Source: Leptospiraceae bacterium (GTDB lineage Bacteria; Spirochaetota; Leptospiria; Leptospirales; Leptospiraceae). Taken from it: a stretch of DNA of 52,698 bases. Position numbers and translations under genes: made by a program. The notes under the pieces were generated by a model that was not told the origin of the DNA, searched no databases, and saw only the letters and a program-made list of their open reading frames with translations. Shown one piece after another: positions 37,635 to 46,748 of this stretch (positions within the stretch are counted from its first letter, which is position 1; each line of letters starts with the position of its first letter). Location of the stretch: assembly GCA_022402465.1 (NCBI GenBank), contig JAKRSH010000008.1, positions 1 through 52,698 on the forward strand, in the 5' to 3' direction.

Positions 37635-38945
37635 ATGAGAGAGATAAAAACTGTAACTGTTCTCGGTGCAAACGGTGCTATGGGCGCCGGGTCTGCGGGA
37701 GTCATCGCCGCATTTGGAAATGCAAAAGTCTATATGCTTGCTAGAGATTTAGAAAAGGCTAAAGACGGAGTTGAAAAAGCATACAACTCAGTGAAAGCAG
37801 AAGTAATTCGTAAGAATTTAATTCCAGGAACCTATGAAGCGGATTTGGAAAGATGTGTTTCTGAATCTGATTGGGTTTTTGAATTGGTAGCTGAAAGCTA
37901 TGAAGTGAAAGAGCCGATTAACGCACGTATTGCGAAATCAAGAAAACCAGGAACCATAGTTTCTACTGTTTCATCGGGTCTTTCCATTGAAAGACTTGCT
38001 AAGGCTTTTGATGAAGATGGGCAGAAGCACTATTATGGAACCCACTTTTTCAACCCTCCTTATAAAATGGTTCTATGTGAATTGGTAACTCATCCTGGTA
38101 ACGACAAGAAATTGACTAAGGATTTGGGAGATTATCTCTCCAATAAATTAGGTAGAGCTGTTGTGTATACCAATGATACTCCAGCATTTGCAGGTAACCG
38201 AGTTGGTTTTCAGTTGATGAATGAGGTTGCAATTTTTGCTGAAAAGCACGCTGACAAAGGTGGAATCGCTCTCATGGATGAAATCATGGGTGGCTATACT
38301 GGTAGAGCCATGGGACCACTTGCTACAGTTGATTTTGTTGGACTTGATGTACATAAAGCTATTGTTGATAACATTTACGATAATACGAAAGATGCAGCTC
38401 ATTCAACTTTTAAGTTACCAGCTTACATGCAAAAGATGATTGATGAAGGCAAGCTGGGTATGAAAGCAAAAGGTGGTCTTACAAAAATCACAAAGACTGC
38501 TGATGGTAAAAAGGAAAAGTTTGTATACAACATTTTAACTGGTGCGTACGATCCGTATCCAAAATTTGACATAGCTTATATTCCAAAAGTAAAAAAGCTC
38601 ATCCAGGAATCTAATTATAAAGCTGCTATGGATATCGTAAAAACTGCCAAGGGGATGGAAGCAGATATCGCAAGGTATTTCATTGCAAGATATATCAGCT
38701 ATTCCCTTTCCATAGTAGGAGAGGTGGTTGAGACCAAAGAAATGGTAGATATGGCTATGGGATTTGGTTTCAATTGGGTTCCAGCTTCTGCTTTTGTAGA
38801 CTTCTTAGGTGGACCTAAGGATACAATCGCGATTATGGAGAAAAGTAAGATTCCTGTTCCTGCAATATTAGCAAAAGCGAAACCAGGAAAGAAATTCTAC
38901 GAATTAGGGAATATACTCGATCCAAGGTCTTTATTCAAAGGTTAA
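37635..38945 (+). CDS. 3-hydroxyacyl-CoA dehydrogenase
   Basis: 436 residues with GGAAG upstream of the ATG. The NAD-binding motif is [20 protein letters not shown] (8-27). The substrate-binding region has [15 protein letters not shown], and [15 protein letters not shown] carries the conserved catalytic His. It is a stand-alone dehydrogenase rather than a FadB/FadJ fusion. It oxidises 3-hydroxyacyl-CoA in beta-oxidation and pairs with the thiolase that follows 49 bases downstream. Confidence 0.93.
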   Translation: MREIKTVTVLGANGAMGAGSAGVIAAFGNAKVYMLARDLEKAKDGVEKAYNSVKAEVIRKNLIPGTYEADLERCVSESDWVFELVAESYEVKEPINARIAKSRKPGTIVSTVSSGLSIERLAKAFDEDGQKHYYGTHFFNPPYKMVLCELVTHPGNDKKLTKDLGDYLSNKLGRAVVYTNDTPAFAGNRVGFQLMNEVAIFAEKHADKGGIALMDEIMGGYTGRAMGPLATVDFVGLDVHKAIVDNIYDNTKDAAHSTFKLPAYMQKMIDEGKLGMKAKGGLTKITKTADGKKEKFVYNILTGAYDPYPKFDIAYIPKVKKLIQESNYKAAMDIVKTAKGMEADIARYFIARYISYSLSIVGEVVETKEMVDMAMGFGFNWVPASAFVDFLGGPKDTIAIMEKSKIPVPAILAKAKPGKKFYELGNILDPRSLFKG

Positions 38946-38994
38946 GATAGGATCAGCGACAAAAGGAAAATGTTCAAGGAATAGGAGCAAAAGT

Positions 38995-40260
38995 ATGAGC
39001 GATAAAGTATACGTTTTAGGCGGAGAACAAACTGACTTCCAGAGAAACTGGAGTAAAGAAGGGAAAACATTCATGTCCATGATGAGAGAAATCATGACAG
39101 ATGCTTTGGAAAAAGTAGGAATAGAACCTTCTGAAATCAAGAAATTAAACAAAGAGAACAGAGTGGCTGTTTTTGTTGGAAATTTTGATGCTGAGCAATA
39201 CACAAACCAAGGACATTTGGGTGCCTTTTTAACAGAAGTAGATCCAGCATTTTATGGCGTACCAAGTGCACGTTATGAAGCGGCTTGTGCTTCTGGATCC
39301 GTTGCAATTGATGCAGCTGCAACTCACATTCGTGCAAAAGACTATGATGTTGCTATTGTTCTTGGAATTGAAGTTATGAAGACTGTAAGTTCTTCTATAG
39401 GTGGAGATTTTCTTGGCACAGCAGCATACTATGAGAAAGAAGCAAAGGGGCTGTCCTTTCCTTTCCCAAAACTTTTTGGTAAGCTTGCTGATGTAATCCT
39501 AGAAAGATACAAACTAAAAGAAGAAGTCTTTATGGATGCTCTTGCTGAAATTTCTAGAATCAATTATGATAACGCTAAGAGAAATCCAAAGTCACAAACA
39601 CGTACATGGTTTATGAACAAAGAGCACGCAATGAATCGAGGATCAGATACCAACATGGCTGTAGGTGGAAGACTTTGTATTTCAGATTGTTCCCAAGTTA
39701 CTGATGGAGCTGCGGTTGTTGTCCTTGCTTCTAAGAAATATACAGAAGACTTTGCTAAGAAAAAAGGCATTAAGACATCTGATATTCCAAGAATCAAAGG
39801 TTGGGGACATAGAGTTGCTCCTATTACTTTTGATGCAAAAGTTGCAGAATCTCTAGGTAATAAATACATCCTTCCTTGGACTCGCCAAACAGTGAAAGAT
39901 GCTTATGATCGAGCAGAAATGGGAGTCAAAGACATTGATGTTTTTGAAACACATGATTGTTTCACTTCTAGCGAATATGCAGCAATTTCAGCATTTGGAA
40001 TTACGGAACCAGGCAAGGAACATATAGCTATCCAAGATGGAGTTATTGATTTTAACGGAAAGAAACCTATCAATCCATCTGGTGGTCTCATTGGTGTAGG
40101 TCACCCAGTGGGTGCATCTGGTGCTAGAATGATGCTAGATCTTTACAAACAAGTGACGGGTAATGCTGGTGATTACCAAGTTCCTAAGGTGAAGAACGGA
40201 CTTATGTTGAATATTGGTGGCTCTGCTACAACCAATATGGTGTTCATAGTAGGAAAGTAA
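38995..40260 (+). CDS. acetyl-CoA acyltransferase, SCP2-type thiolase
   Basis: 421 residues. The acylated Cys is C98 in [15 protein letters not shown]. The SCP2-thiolase marker HDCF is at 320-323, and the GHPVGASG His is H370. The C-terminus has NIGGSATTN in place of the CxG of classical thiolases, as expected of the SCP2 group. It cleaves 3-ketoacyl-CoA, the last step of beta-oxidation. A ribosome-binding site AGGAGC precedes the ATG, and it forms an operon with the dehydrogenase. Confidence 0.92.
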   Translation: MSDKVYVLGGEQTDFQRNWSKEGKTFMSMMREIMTDALEKVGIEPSEIKKLNKENRVAVFVGNFDAEQYTNQGHLGAFLTEVDPAFYGVPSARYEAACASGSVAIDAAATHIRAKDYDVAIVLGIEVMKTVSSSIGGDFLGTAAYYEKEAKGLSFPFPKLFGKLADVILERYKLKEEVFMDALAEISRINYDNAKRNPKSQTRTWFMNKEHAMNRGSDTNMAVGGRLCISDCSQVTDGAAVVVLASKKYTEDFAKKKGIKTSDIPRIKGWGHRVAPITFDAKVAESLGNKYILPWTRQTVKDAYDRAEMGVKDIDVFETHDCFTSSEYAAISAFGITEPGKEHIAIQDGVIDFNGKKPINPSGGLIGVGHPVGASGARMMLDLYKQVTGNAGDYQVPKVKNGLMLNIGGSATTNMVFIVGK

Positions 40261-40273
40261 TTTCCAATTCCAC

Positions 40274-40314
40274 AAGTCGTTGTTTGATGAGCAATCATGG
40301 AACAACGGCTTTTA
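40274..40314 (+). terminator. likely terminator of the dehydrogenase-thiolase operon
   Basis: AAGTCGTTGTT (40274-40284) pairs with AACAACGGCTT (40301-40311) with one G-U pair and a 16-base loop, followed by a short T run. It begins 13 bases after the thiolase stop. Confidence 0.65.
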
Positions 40315-40439
40315 CATTTATTAGCTGAAGCCTAGTTTTCTAATTTCCAACAAAACTCAAGTAGCAAAGAAATAATTACTTTTCAAAATTCTAAGTGAAT
40401 AGAGATTAATGTAAGTTTACAGAAGAAACGAGGATATAG

Positions 40440-40871
40440 ATGAGTTTAAAGACATCCAATGATTGGAACCAATTTTTAGTGAGATTTCTCTTAGCCTTTG
40501 GATTTTGGGAAGTTGTAGCTTTTCCACTTAGGATGCTTTTCTTTTCTAAATTTTACTTTGATCCTAGCTTATCCAGTATTTTCGTCCCAATGGCAAATAT
40601 ATATTGGATAGGTCCAATAGCCGCCGACTTTGTTACGATTTTTGCTCTTGGTGCACTTTACTTTCTTTGTAAAGGTGGATTGCCAGAAGGACTTGTAGGT
40701 GGACTTTTGTTTGGAATCTTGTTCTCAATATCAGCTTACCTTGGACCAGTTCTTATTCTAAGTACCTTTCTTAAAATAGGAAGCCTTCCCATCTGGTGGG
40801 TTTGGGTGGTATTTCAATCTCTACAAGCCATTACTGTTTCAGCTATCTATTCCCTTCTAGTCCGCGAATAA
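40440..40871 (+). CDS. small hydrophobic membrane protein
   Basis: 143 residues, ATG with GAGGAT upstream. About four membrane spans (about 17-32, 53-74, 82-108, 115-138), the middle two Gly-rich (GLPEGLVGGLLFGILFSISA). There is no recognised family. It stands alone between the beta-oxidation operon and a convergent broken gene. Confidence 0.65.
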   Translation: MSLKTSNDWNQFLVRFLLAFGFWEVVAFPLRMLFFSKFYFDPSLSSIFVPMANIYWIGPIAADFVTIFALGALYFLCKGGLPEGLVGGLLFGILFSISAYLGPVLILSTFLKIGSLPIWWVWVVFQSLQAITVSAIYSLLVRE

Positions 40872-40899
40872 TCTCTAAAAGTAAAATTGCAAAACCTAT

Positions 40900-40920
40900 G
40901 CCAGGTTCTAGGATCCTGGC
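40900..40920. terminator. hairpin between convergent genes
   Basis: GCCAGG (40900-40905) pairs with CCTGGC (40915-40920) around a nine-base loop, directly beside the minus-strand stop at 40921. It may work as a terminator for either direction, but no good T run follows on either side. Confidence 0.4.
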
Positions 40921-42798
40921 TCAAGGTTTCTCAAATATCCCTAAGTAAAGATTGGATTGATTGTCTTTTCTGAATGGATGAGGTGGCTCGGATTGGAGAC
41001 CGCTTCTTGACTTGGATGACTCATCTATCAGATAACCTCCGTTTGATGTGCCAAGTATAATTACCTTATTTCCACTTAGACCAATACCTTGTATACTGCC
41101 ACCTCCAGGTGATGAAGATTCTCTGGCAAAGGCTGTTCCACCGGATCCTATATAAATAATGCCTTCTTTATCTATGAAAAATGATGCATCCTTAGCTCGA
41201 TTTGTATTTCCTTGGTTGGAAGATGTTCTGGGAAAAGTCATTTGTCCACGGACAACTTGTCCATTTTTATCGTTGAGCTCTGCATAGTACATTTTGTGTT
41301 CACTTCGTGTTTGGTATCCTGTGTTATACGAATCATATGTTATAAGAGTTGATGTCTGAAAATCTTTTCCATTCCATCGAAATGCAGTATTTCCACCAGC
41401 AGTTTCACCTAGAATATATAACTTGTCATTATATCCATAGCTTACTCTGTACAATCGAGTATCAGCCATGTCATTTCCCATGCTATCACCTGAGAAGCCC
41501 CAAGAGCTAAATACTTGTTCTGTGAGTTTCTTTGAATCCATAGCTACAGCAAAAGCTACTTGCACGGGGACATTTTTTCTTTTTTTATTATCGAAACCAA
41601 CAACTACAATTTTATCCTCAAAAGGATGTATTGCTATATCTTCTATATAACTTCTTTCAAACGTTCTTTCTGAAATCAATATCCCTGAGTTCAGATGGAT
41701 AATCTTCATCATAGATTAATTTTTCTCCTAGTGAATCTCTTATTTCTATTCTTCCTTTCTTATTTTTATTGAAAGCAAGAACGATCCTATCTTCAGGAAG
41801 GGAAATAAGCCCTACAGATGTTTTGGATTCAGTTCCACTGTGGTAAGCTGCAAATTCTAAATTTAAATTGTAGGAAATTTTTTTCTTATTTGGGTTGATC
41901 CTTAGGCTAACAAATCTACCTTGTCTTTCAGTCTTTATATCGCAATTGCTACTTACAGATTCTATATAACCTATTAAGCTCTTCCCATCCAAGGATAAGA
42001 TTGATTTTATAGAATTGTTTTTACATGCTTCAAGCACATCTTGTCCTATAGGAAGATAGGATAATCTTCTCAAAGCTCCTAAGTCTAGTTCATTGTCCCA
42101 TACTTCAATTTGGTTCTTACGAGTGAGAATCAATTTTCCAGAACTCAGTCCTATTTTATGATTTCCATTTGAGTCAATAATTTGTTCCCAAGAGGAATTA
42201 GTGGAGTTAAAATTTCTAACAAAGATTCCTTGTTCGGTGGATGCATAGATTTTATCCGATTCTGGATCTGGAAAAATTCCTCCGAATGGTCCTGGATCGA
42301 TTCCTTTTGTCAGATTGCCTAAGTGAAGTCCTCGACTTCTATCTTCGTTTTGAGTCACATCTATGAAATTATTATCTTTTAAAAGAAAGACCGCTCCTTT
42401 GTAAAGCTTACAAATAAATTGGGCGTACCATATTTTGTAACAGGTGGAGCAATCTGAATCCATGTTTGTGAATCTTGGTTCCATTGGTAGATTCCTGATT
42501 TAGCGATGCCTTTGGTTTTAGAATCTAAGGCAGCAGTATACTTATCTTGGAATATTATAAAGTCTTTCAATTTGAATTCAAAATCCAAACCCGCATTGAT
42601 TGGTATCCAATTATCTTCTTTCATATCTCCTGGAAAGCCTTGTTCATTTTGCACGGGTGCTGAACCTAATTGGGATGAAGCAAGTAAACTAAATACAAAG
42701 AATAAGCCTAAGAATCCAATTGCATTGAGATTAGAGAGAAGCTTGGACTTTCTTTGGATGAAATAAAATAGAAACGTACTGCTGATAAATTGGATCAT
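40921..42798 (-). pseudogene. secreted or membrane-anchored protein gene interrupted by two frameshifts
   Basis: Three overlapping minus-strand frames read as one protein of about 625 residues. Part one starts at ATG 42798 with a hydrophobic segment (NAIGFLGLFFVFSLLASSQ) and breaks near 42405-42380. Part two continues in another frame (from about LYKGAVFLLKDNNFID) to its stop at 41657. Part three resumes near 41690 (NSGILISERTFERSYIED) and runs to 40921. The joined protein has repeated hydrophobic-G-x-W elements like a secreted propeller or BNR-type protein. Each break can be explained by a single-base change, so this is either decay or two sequencing errors. The frame of part one extends to 42900 but overlaps the divergent gene. 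Confidence 0.65.
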
Positions 42799-42862
42799 TG
42801 TATATTTGACAATAATTAACAGAATTGATACACAGGAAAAAGGAAGTTCTATCAAAAAATAT

Positions 42863-43759
42863 ATGCAAGCTGATTCTATGAACCTACAAAATTCTATCAA
42901 ACAACATTTACTTCATACTGGGTCCTCACTTTGTATTGCCGGTATTTTTTTTCTTCTTGCATTCAATTGGGATGAAATCCATCGATATATAAAATTAGGT
43001 GGACTCGGATTTCTTTATGTTTCCACTTTCTTAGTTTGGGTAAATTTTCATAAGAAAGTATGGATTTCTGAATCCTTGTTGGTTCTTTTGTTCTTTTTAA
43101 CAGGAGCTGGTTTACTTTTGTTTGGAAGCATTTACCAAACGGGAGCGGATGCGTATGATTTATTTTTTGGTTGGTTGGTGTTTACTTTTGTTCTAAACTT
43201 TCAAAGTAGCTCAGGGATCATTTTAGGAATTTGGACTATTTTATGTTATACTACAATTCATTTGTATGTAAACCAAGTTTATCCTGGTGAAAATGCGAAA
43301 ATAATCTATTTAACTTCAGCAGTATTCTTTTATATGTTTTTGTATTTCTATGAATTTAAATTAAAATACTTTTTTCAAGAGCATTCTAGAAATGTATATT
43401 CTTCCTTACTCTTATTTTTGACACTTACCTTAGTTTTTATTTTATCTTTCGATTATTTTTTTGAGAAAGACTCCGGATTTCAAAATGCTTTAGAATTTCT
43501 TTTCAAATGGTTTATTCCAGGAATCTTTCTTGGACTAAGTTATTGTATTTTTAGATTTCAATTTTTTCATTTAGCAAATATTACTATAACTCTTTTATTC
43601 TTTTTATTTTACTTGATGATTCGTTTCTTAAAAGTTGTTTCCTTTGATGAGGCTGGAATTTTTCTTTTGGCATTTCTTTTTGTTATAGTATATACAATGT
43701 TAAGTATAAAGCATCTTAGAGCCTTGAAAAGCAAGATGGAGAGTTCTAATAATGAATAG
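42863..43759 (+). CDS. DUF2157 membrane protein
   Basis: About 298 residues from ATG at 42863; the frame extends upstream to a TTG at 42806 that is less likely. The N-terminus (LQNSIKQHLLHTGSSLCIAG) and LAFNWDEIHRYIKLGGLG are typical of DUF2157. About nine membrane spans follow. It overlaps the next gene by 8 bases. DUF2157, DUF4401 and GDYXXLXY proteins form a conserved gene trio of unknown function, seen here in full. Confidence 0.82.
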   Translation: MQADSMNLQNSIKQHLLHTGSSLCIAGIFFLLAFNWDEIHRYIKLGGLGFLYVSTFLVWVNFHKKVWISESLLVLLFFLTGAGLLLFGSIYQTGADAYDLFFGWLVFTFVLNFQSSSGIILGIWTILCYTTIHLYVNQVYPGENAKIIYLTSAVFFYMFLYFYEFKLKYFFQEHSRNVYSSLLLFLTLTLVFILSFDYFFEKDSGFQNALEFLFKWFIPGIFLGLSYCIFRFQFFHLANITITLLFFLFYLMIRFLKVVSFDEAGIFLLAFLFVIVYTMLSIKHLRALKSKMESSNNE

Positions 43760-44711
43760 AACAAATAGAATGAATGCACATCTAAATCCTTGGTACATCC
43801 AAATACTAAGTTTCTTTGGTTCTGCTCTAGCTGGTGGATTTTTTATTTCATTTTTGGCTATTTTAGATTTATTAGAATCAGGATGGATAAATATGCTTTT
43901 AGGGCTCCTTGGAATTCTTACAACGAGCTACCTTTCTTTTACATTGAAAACGGAAACACGAGAGTCAAGAGATCCCATTCTTTTGTCTTTTTTTCTCCAA
44001 TCTTATGCAATTTTTTTGTACGGCTTAGATGATGTTTTAGATCCTAGCTTTGCTACTTTTCTAAGTATGAATATTTTATTGCAGTTTGTCTTTTATTTTA
44101 TTTTTCTTAATTCTCTTAGTAAATTCTTTGTCATCTTAAATGGCTTTATATCTCTTTTATTATTAATCAATCAATTCCATTTCTATTTAGCTTATCCATT
44201 CCTAGGCGGGATGTTGGCTGTATCCCTTGTATATTTTTCTAAGAATGAAAATCATATAAGGGATGATCCGTATTTTTTTTATTCAATAGTAATTTGTTTC
44301 TTAGGTCTATATCTATTTCCGCATATTCTTTCCTTAGGAAATAAGACAGAGATCTATCTTTCCTATGTTTTGCTTTTACCAGCGACTTATTATTTATCTG
44401 TTACATCATTTCCAGAACTCACCCGAGTAAAAGCATTTATAATCTTAGCATTGCTGTGTTTACTCTTTCTTCCTTTGGTCGAAGCACCTGGAATCCTCGC
44501 ATCGAGTTTTGTTATTGTTATAGGATTGAGTAATAAATCTTTCTTCCTTACAAATTTAGCAAGATTATCATTGATTGCTTATTTCTGCACCTTATACTAT
44601 CAAATGGAAACTACCTTGTTGTACAAATCGTACTTTATGTTAGGCTCAGGAGCTTTATTTGTTTTTACTTATATAGGATGGAATATTTATGACCAAAAAA
44701 ATAAATCTTAG
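43752..44711 (+). CDS. DUF4401 membrane protein
   Basis: 319 residues with about ten membrane spans. The start WYIQILSFFGSALAGGFFIS and the positions of helices match DUF4401, which accompanies DUF2157. Start and stop overlap both neighbours (8 and 23 bases), which indicates coupled translation. Function unknown; an integral membrane complex with its two neighbours is a reasonable inference. Confidence 0.82.
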   Translation: MNRTNRMNAHLNPWYIQILSFFGSALAGGFFISFLAILDLLESGWINMLLGLLGILTTSYLSFTLKTETRESRDPILLSFFLQSYAIFLYGLDDVLDPSFATFLSMNILLQFVFYFIFLNSLSKFFVILNGFISLLLLINQFHFYLAYPFLGGMLAVSLVYFSKNENHIRDDPYFFYSIVICFLGLYLFPHILSLGNKTEIYLSYVLLLPATYYLSVTSFPELTRVKAFIILALLCLLFLPLVEAPGILASSFVIVIGLSNKSFFLTNLARLSLIAYFCTLYYQMETTLLYKSYFMLGSGALFVFTYIGWNIYDQKNKS

Positions 44712-45216
44712 AATGTTAGGATTAATAATTGTTAGTTTAAATTCTTTAATCTTTCTTTCTTTTGTATTCTATTCAATACTAATCAAAGAAGAGATAAGGA
44801 GTGCGGGGCAACTTGGACTTTTGCCACTGAGACCCCAAGATCCTAGATCACTTTTGCAAGGCGATTATATGATTCTTAGGTATGATTGGTCTCTATTTGA
44901 CAGCTCAAAAGCAGGAAATCAATTGCGGAGAGGCTATTTACTCTTTGAAATAGAGGATGGAATTATCCGCCCGATTCGTTTGGACGATCAAGCTGCTGAA
45001 AAATCAAGTGGCATGTATTCTATAAAATTTTATCGCTCTGATTATGAAATTAAGATTGGTGCTGAATCCTTTTTCTTTCAGGAGGGAACATCTGGAGTTT
45101 ACTCATCAGCTCGTTATGCTGGAATAAAATTTTTACCCAACTCAAAAACGGGCGATAAGCTTTTAGTTGGGCTTTATGATGAAAACAAAAAGTTGCTTTT
45201 GCCAACAAAAGATTAA
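44689..45216 (+). CDS. GDYXXLXY-domain protein
   Basis: 175 residues with one N-terminal membrane span (about 9-30) and a soluble domain outside the cytoplasm. The naming motif is present as LLQGDYMILRYDW at about 61-73. It overlaps the DUF4401 gene by 23 bases. The domain name comes from the motif, and no activity is known. It is convergent with the CAP-ankyrin gene, with only 10 bases between the stops. Confidence 0.88.
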   Translation: MTKKINLRMLGLIIVSLNSLIFLSFVFYSILIKEEIRSAGQLGLLPLRPQDPRSLLQGDYMILRYDWSLFDSSKAGNQLRRGYLLFEIEDGIIRPIRLDDQAAEKSSGMYSIKFYRSDYEIKIGAESFFFQEGTSGVYSSARYAGIKFLPNSKTGDKLLVGLYDENKKLLLPTKD

Positions 45217-45226
45217 GTTCCAATCT

Positions 45227-46654
45227 TTAGGGAGCTGGCACTGTTTGTATTAAAGGTTTCTTTTTATTTCCTATAGGAAAGGAACGATTTGTTGTTTTTG
45301 CTTGGAGCAAATTAACAATGTTCGTATGCTTCTTACTTTCTGCTAAGCCTAAGGCGGTCCATCCATTCAGTTCTATTGAGACATCTGCCTTGTACTTTAA
45401 TAAAGAAACAACTATCTCTTCATAACCAAAGTAAGAAGCATACATCAAAGCAGTCCAGCCTTTGTGAGAAATATTGGGATCTGCTCCCTTACTCAAAGCT
45501 TCTAAAACTTTCTTATTGTCGCCTTCGTATGCACTGCTAAGCAAAGAAGAGCTCATTTCTTTATTGTATTGTGTTGAATTTGAATTTGAATTTGAATTTG
45601 TATTTGTATTTGTATTTGTATTTGTATCTGCTGTTGTAAATTCTTCTGACTCAGGATTGATAAAAGTTACAATATATTTTATATTTTGGATTTTACCTTC
45701 AATCAAAAGATTGGATATCTCAACTTCAACAGATACATCTTGCTTCAATTTATTATAATCGTTTTCTTTGCTTGGTTGGGGAAGCCCTGTTGGGTACCAA
45801 ACCAAAATCCCTGAATCTCCTGATTCCTGATCAAGTGCAATAGATCTGCCGTTTATCAACATTTTCACTTTTGCTTCTTTGTGATTTGTTCCAGATCCAA
45901 AGGCTTGGTAGGACCAAGGGTAGTCAGGTCTATATCCAAACTTAAATGGTACAAATCCTTTCGGTGGCCAACTAACATTCTTTATTTGAGATGATTCTTC
46001 CGACTTTCTCCATTCCCCAAATACATAAAGGGCATGAGCTCTTTTACTACTTCCTGTTCCAAATGCTTTTTGATTGGGATGTAATGCCCAAATTCTGTGT
46101 CCAAGTCCAATTACACCGCTATCGGTTACATAGGCGTCGATAGCATCAGGACCTACACATCCTAAGCAAAGATTGGATGAGCCTGCGCCGTCTCTTCCTT
46201 CTTTGCTGTAGCATGGCCAACTAAGTGAAGGATTGTGGCTTAAGCTATTTTTCGCTTCCATCATTAAGGCTGCAGCTCGTGCTAATTTGTTGTATTTTTC
46301 CTCAAAGCGAATATCGCTGGGAACTCCTGCCATTGCGCGGTAGTATTTCAAATTTTGTAGGGTTGCCTCGTCATATTCTTTCGAGTTGGATCCTATCTTA
46401 CAGGATTTTGTATTCCCTGTCCAAGAATTCTTTATTTTACCGTACGGAATGTAACTTGATTTATAAAATTCGGCAACCGCACTTCGGTTTTGGATATCAA
46501 TTTGTATAGATCGTGACTTTGTATCTTCTTTCGATATTGAAAAAGGTTTTCTAGACTTTGGAGCAGAACCCAATTGACTGGATTCAGCAGATATAGAAAA
46601 GTTAAAAATGAAAAACAAAGCAATAAACGCTAAAGCAAATTTTGAATTCATCAT
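45227..46654 (-). CDS. exported CAP-domain protein with C-terminal ankyrin repeats
   Basis: 475 residues with a signal peptide ending near NFSISAESSQ. A CAP (SCP-like) domain lies at about 95-230: LKYYRAMAGVPSDIRFEEKY, KNSLSHNP, SSNLCLG, then VIGLGHRIWALHPNQKAFGT. An acceptor region of about 110 residues follows, then an Asn-Thr/Asn-Ser linker coded by a hexanucleotide repeat, then ankyrin repeats at about 370-445 (ALSKGADPNISHKGWTALMY and YKADVSIELNGWTALGLA). It is probably periplasmic or surface-exposed. Ankyrin repeats are more usual in the cytoplasm, so export of this domain pair is notable. Confidence 0.85.
   Translation of the reverse strand: MMNSKFALAFIALFFIFNFSISAESSQLGSAPKSRKPFSISKEDTKSRSIQIDIQNRSAVAEFYKSSYIPYGKIKNSWTGNTKSCKIGSNSKEYDEATLQNLKYYRAMAGVPSDIRFEEKYNKLARAAALMMEAKNSLSHNPSLSWPCYSKEGRDGAGSSNLCLGCVGPDAIDAYVTDSGVIGLGHRIWALHPNQKAFGTGSSKRAHALYVFGEWRKSEESSQIKNVSWPPKGFVPFKFGYRPDYPWSYQAFGSGTNHKEAKVKMLINGRSIALDQESGDSGILVWYPTGLPQPSKENDYNKLKQDVSVEVEISNLLIEGKIQNIKYIVTFINPESEEFTTADTNTNTNTNTNSNSNSNSTQYNKEMSSSLLSSAYEGDNKKVLEALSKGADPNISHKGWTALMYASYFGYEEIVVSLLKYKADVSIELNGWTALGLAESKKHTNIVNLLQAKTTNRSFPIGNKKKPLIQTVPAP
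45574..45627 (-). repeat. in-frame hexanucleotide tandem repeat
   Basis: On the plus strand four copies of TTGAAT are followed by five of TTGTAT, without interruption. On the coding strand they give five Asn-Thr and four Asn-Ser dipeptides in the linker between the CAP domain and the ankyrin repeats. Because the unit is 6 bases, slippage changes linker length without breaking the frame. Confidence 0.92.
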
Positions 46655-46748
46655 ATTTTCTATAAGACTTTAGCTAGGAATAGAATGATAGAAAAATTTT
46701 CCTTAAATTCTGAGATTCTTCTTCATAAAAAACTGTTAGTTAAGTTGA

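Noticed and set aside
45574-45627. Short tandem repeat as a CRISPR-like array
   Set aside because: The units are contiguous 6-mers inside a coding frame with no spacers.
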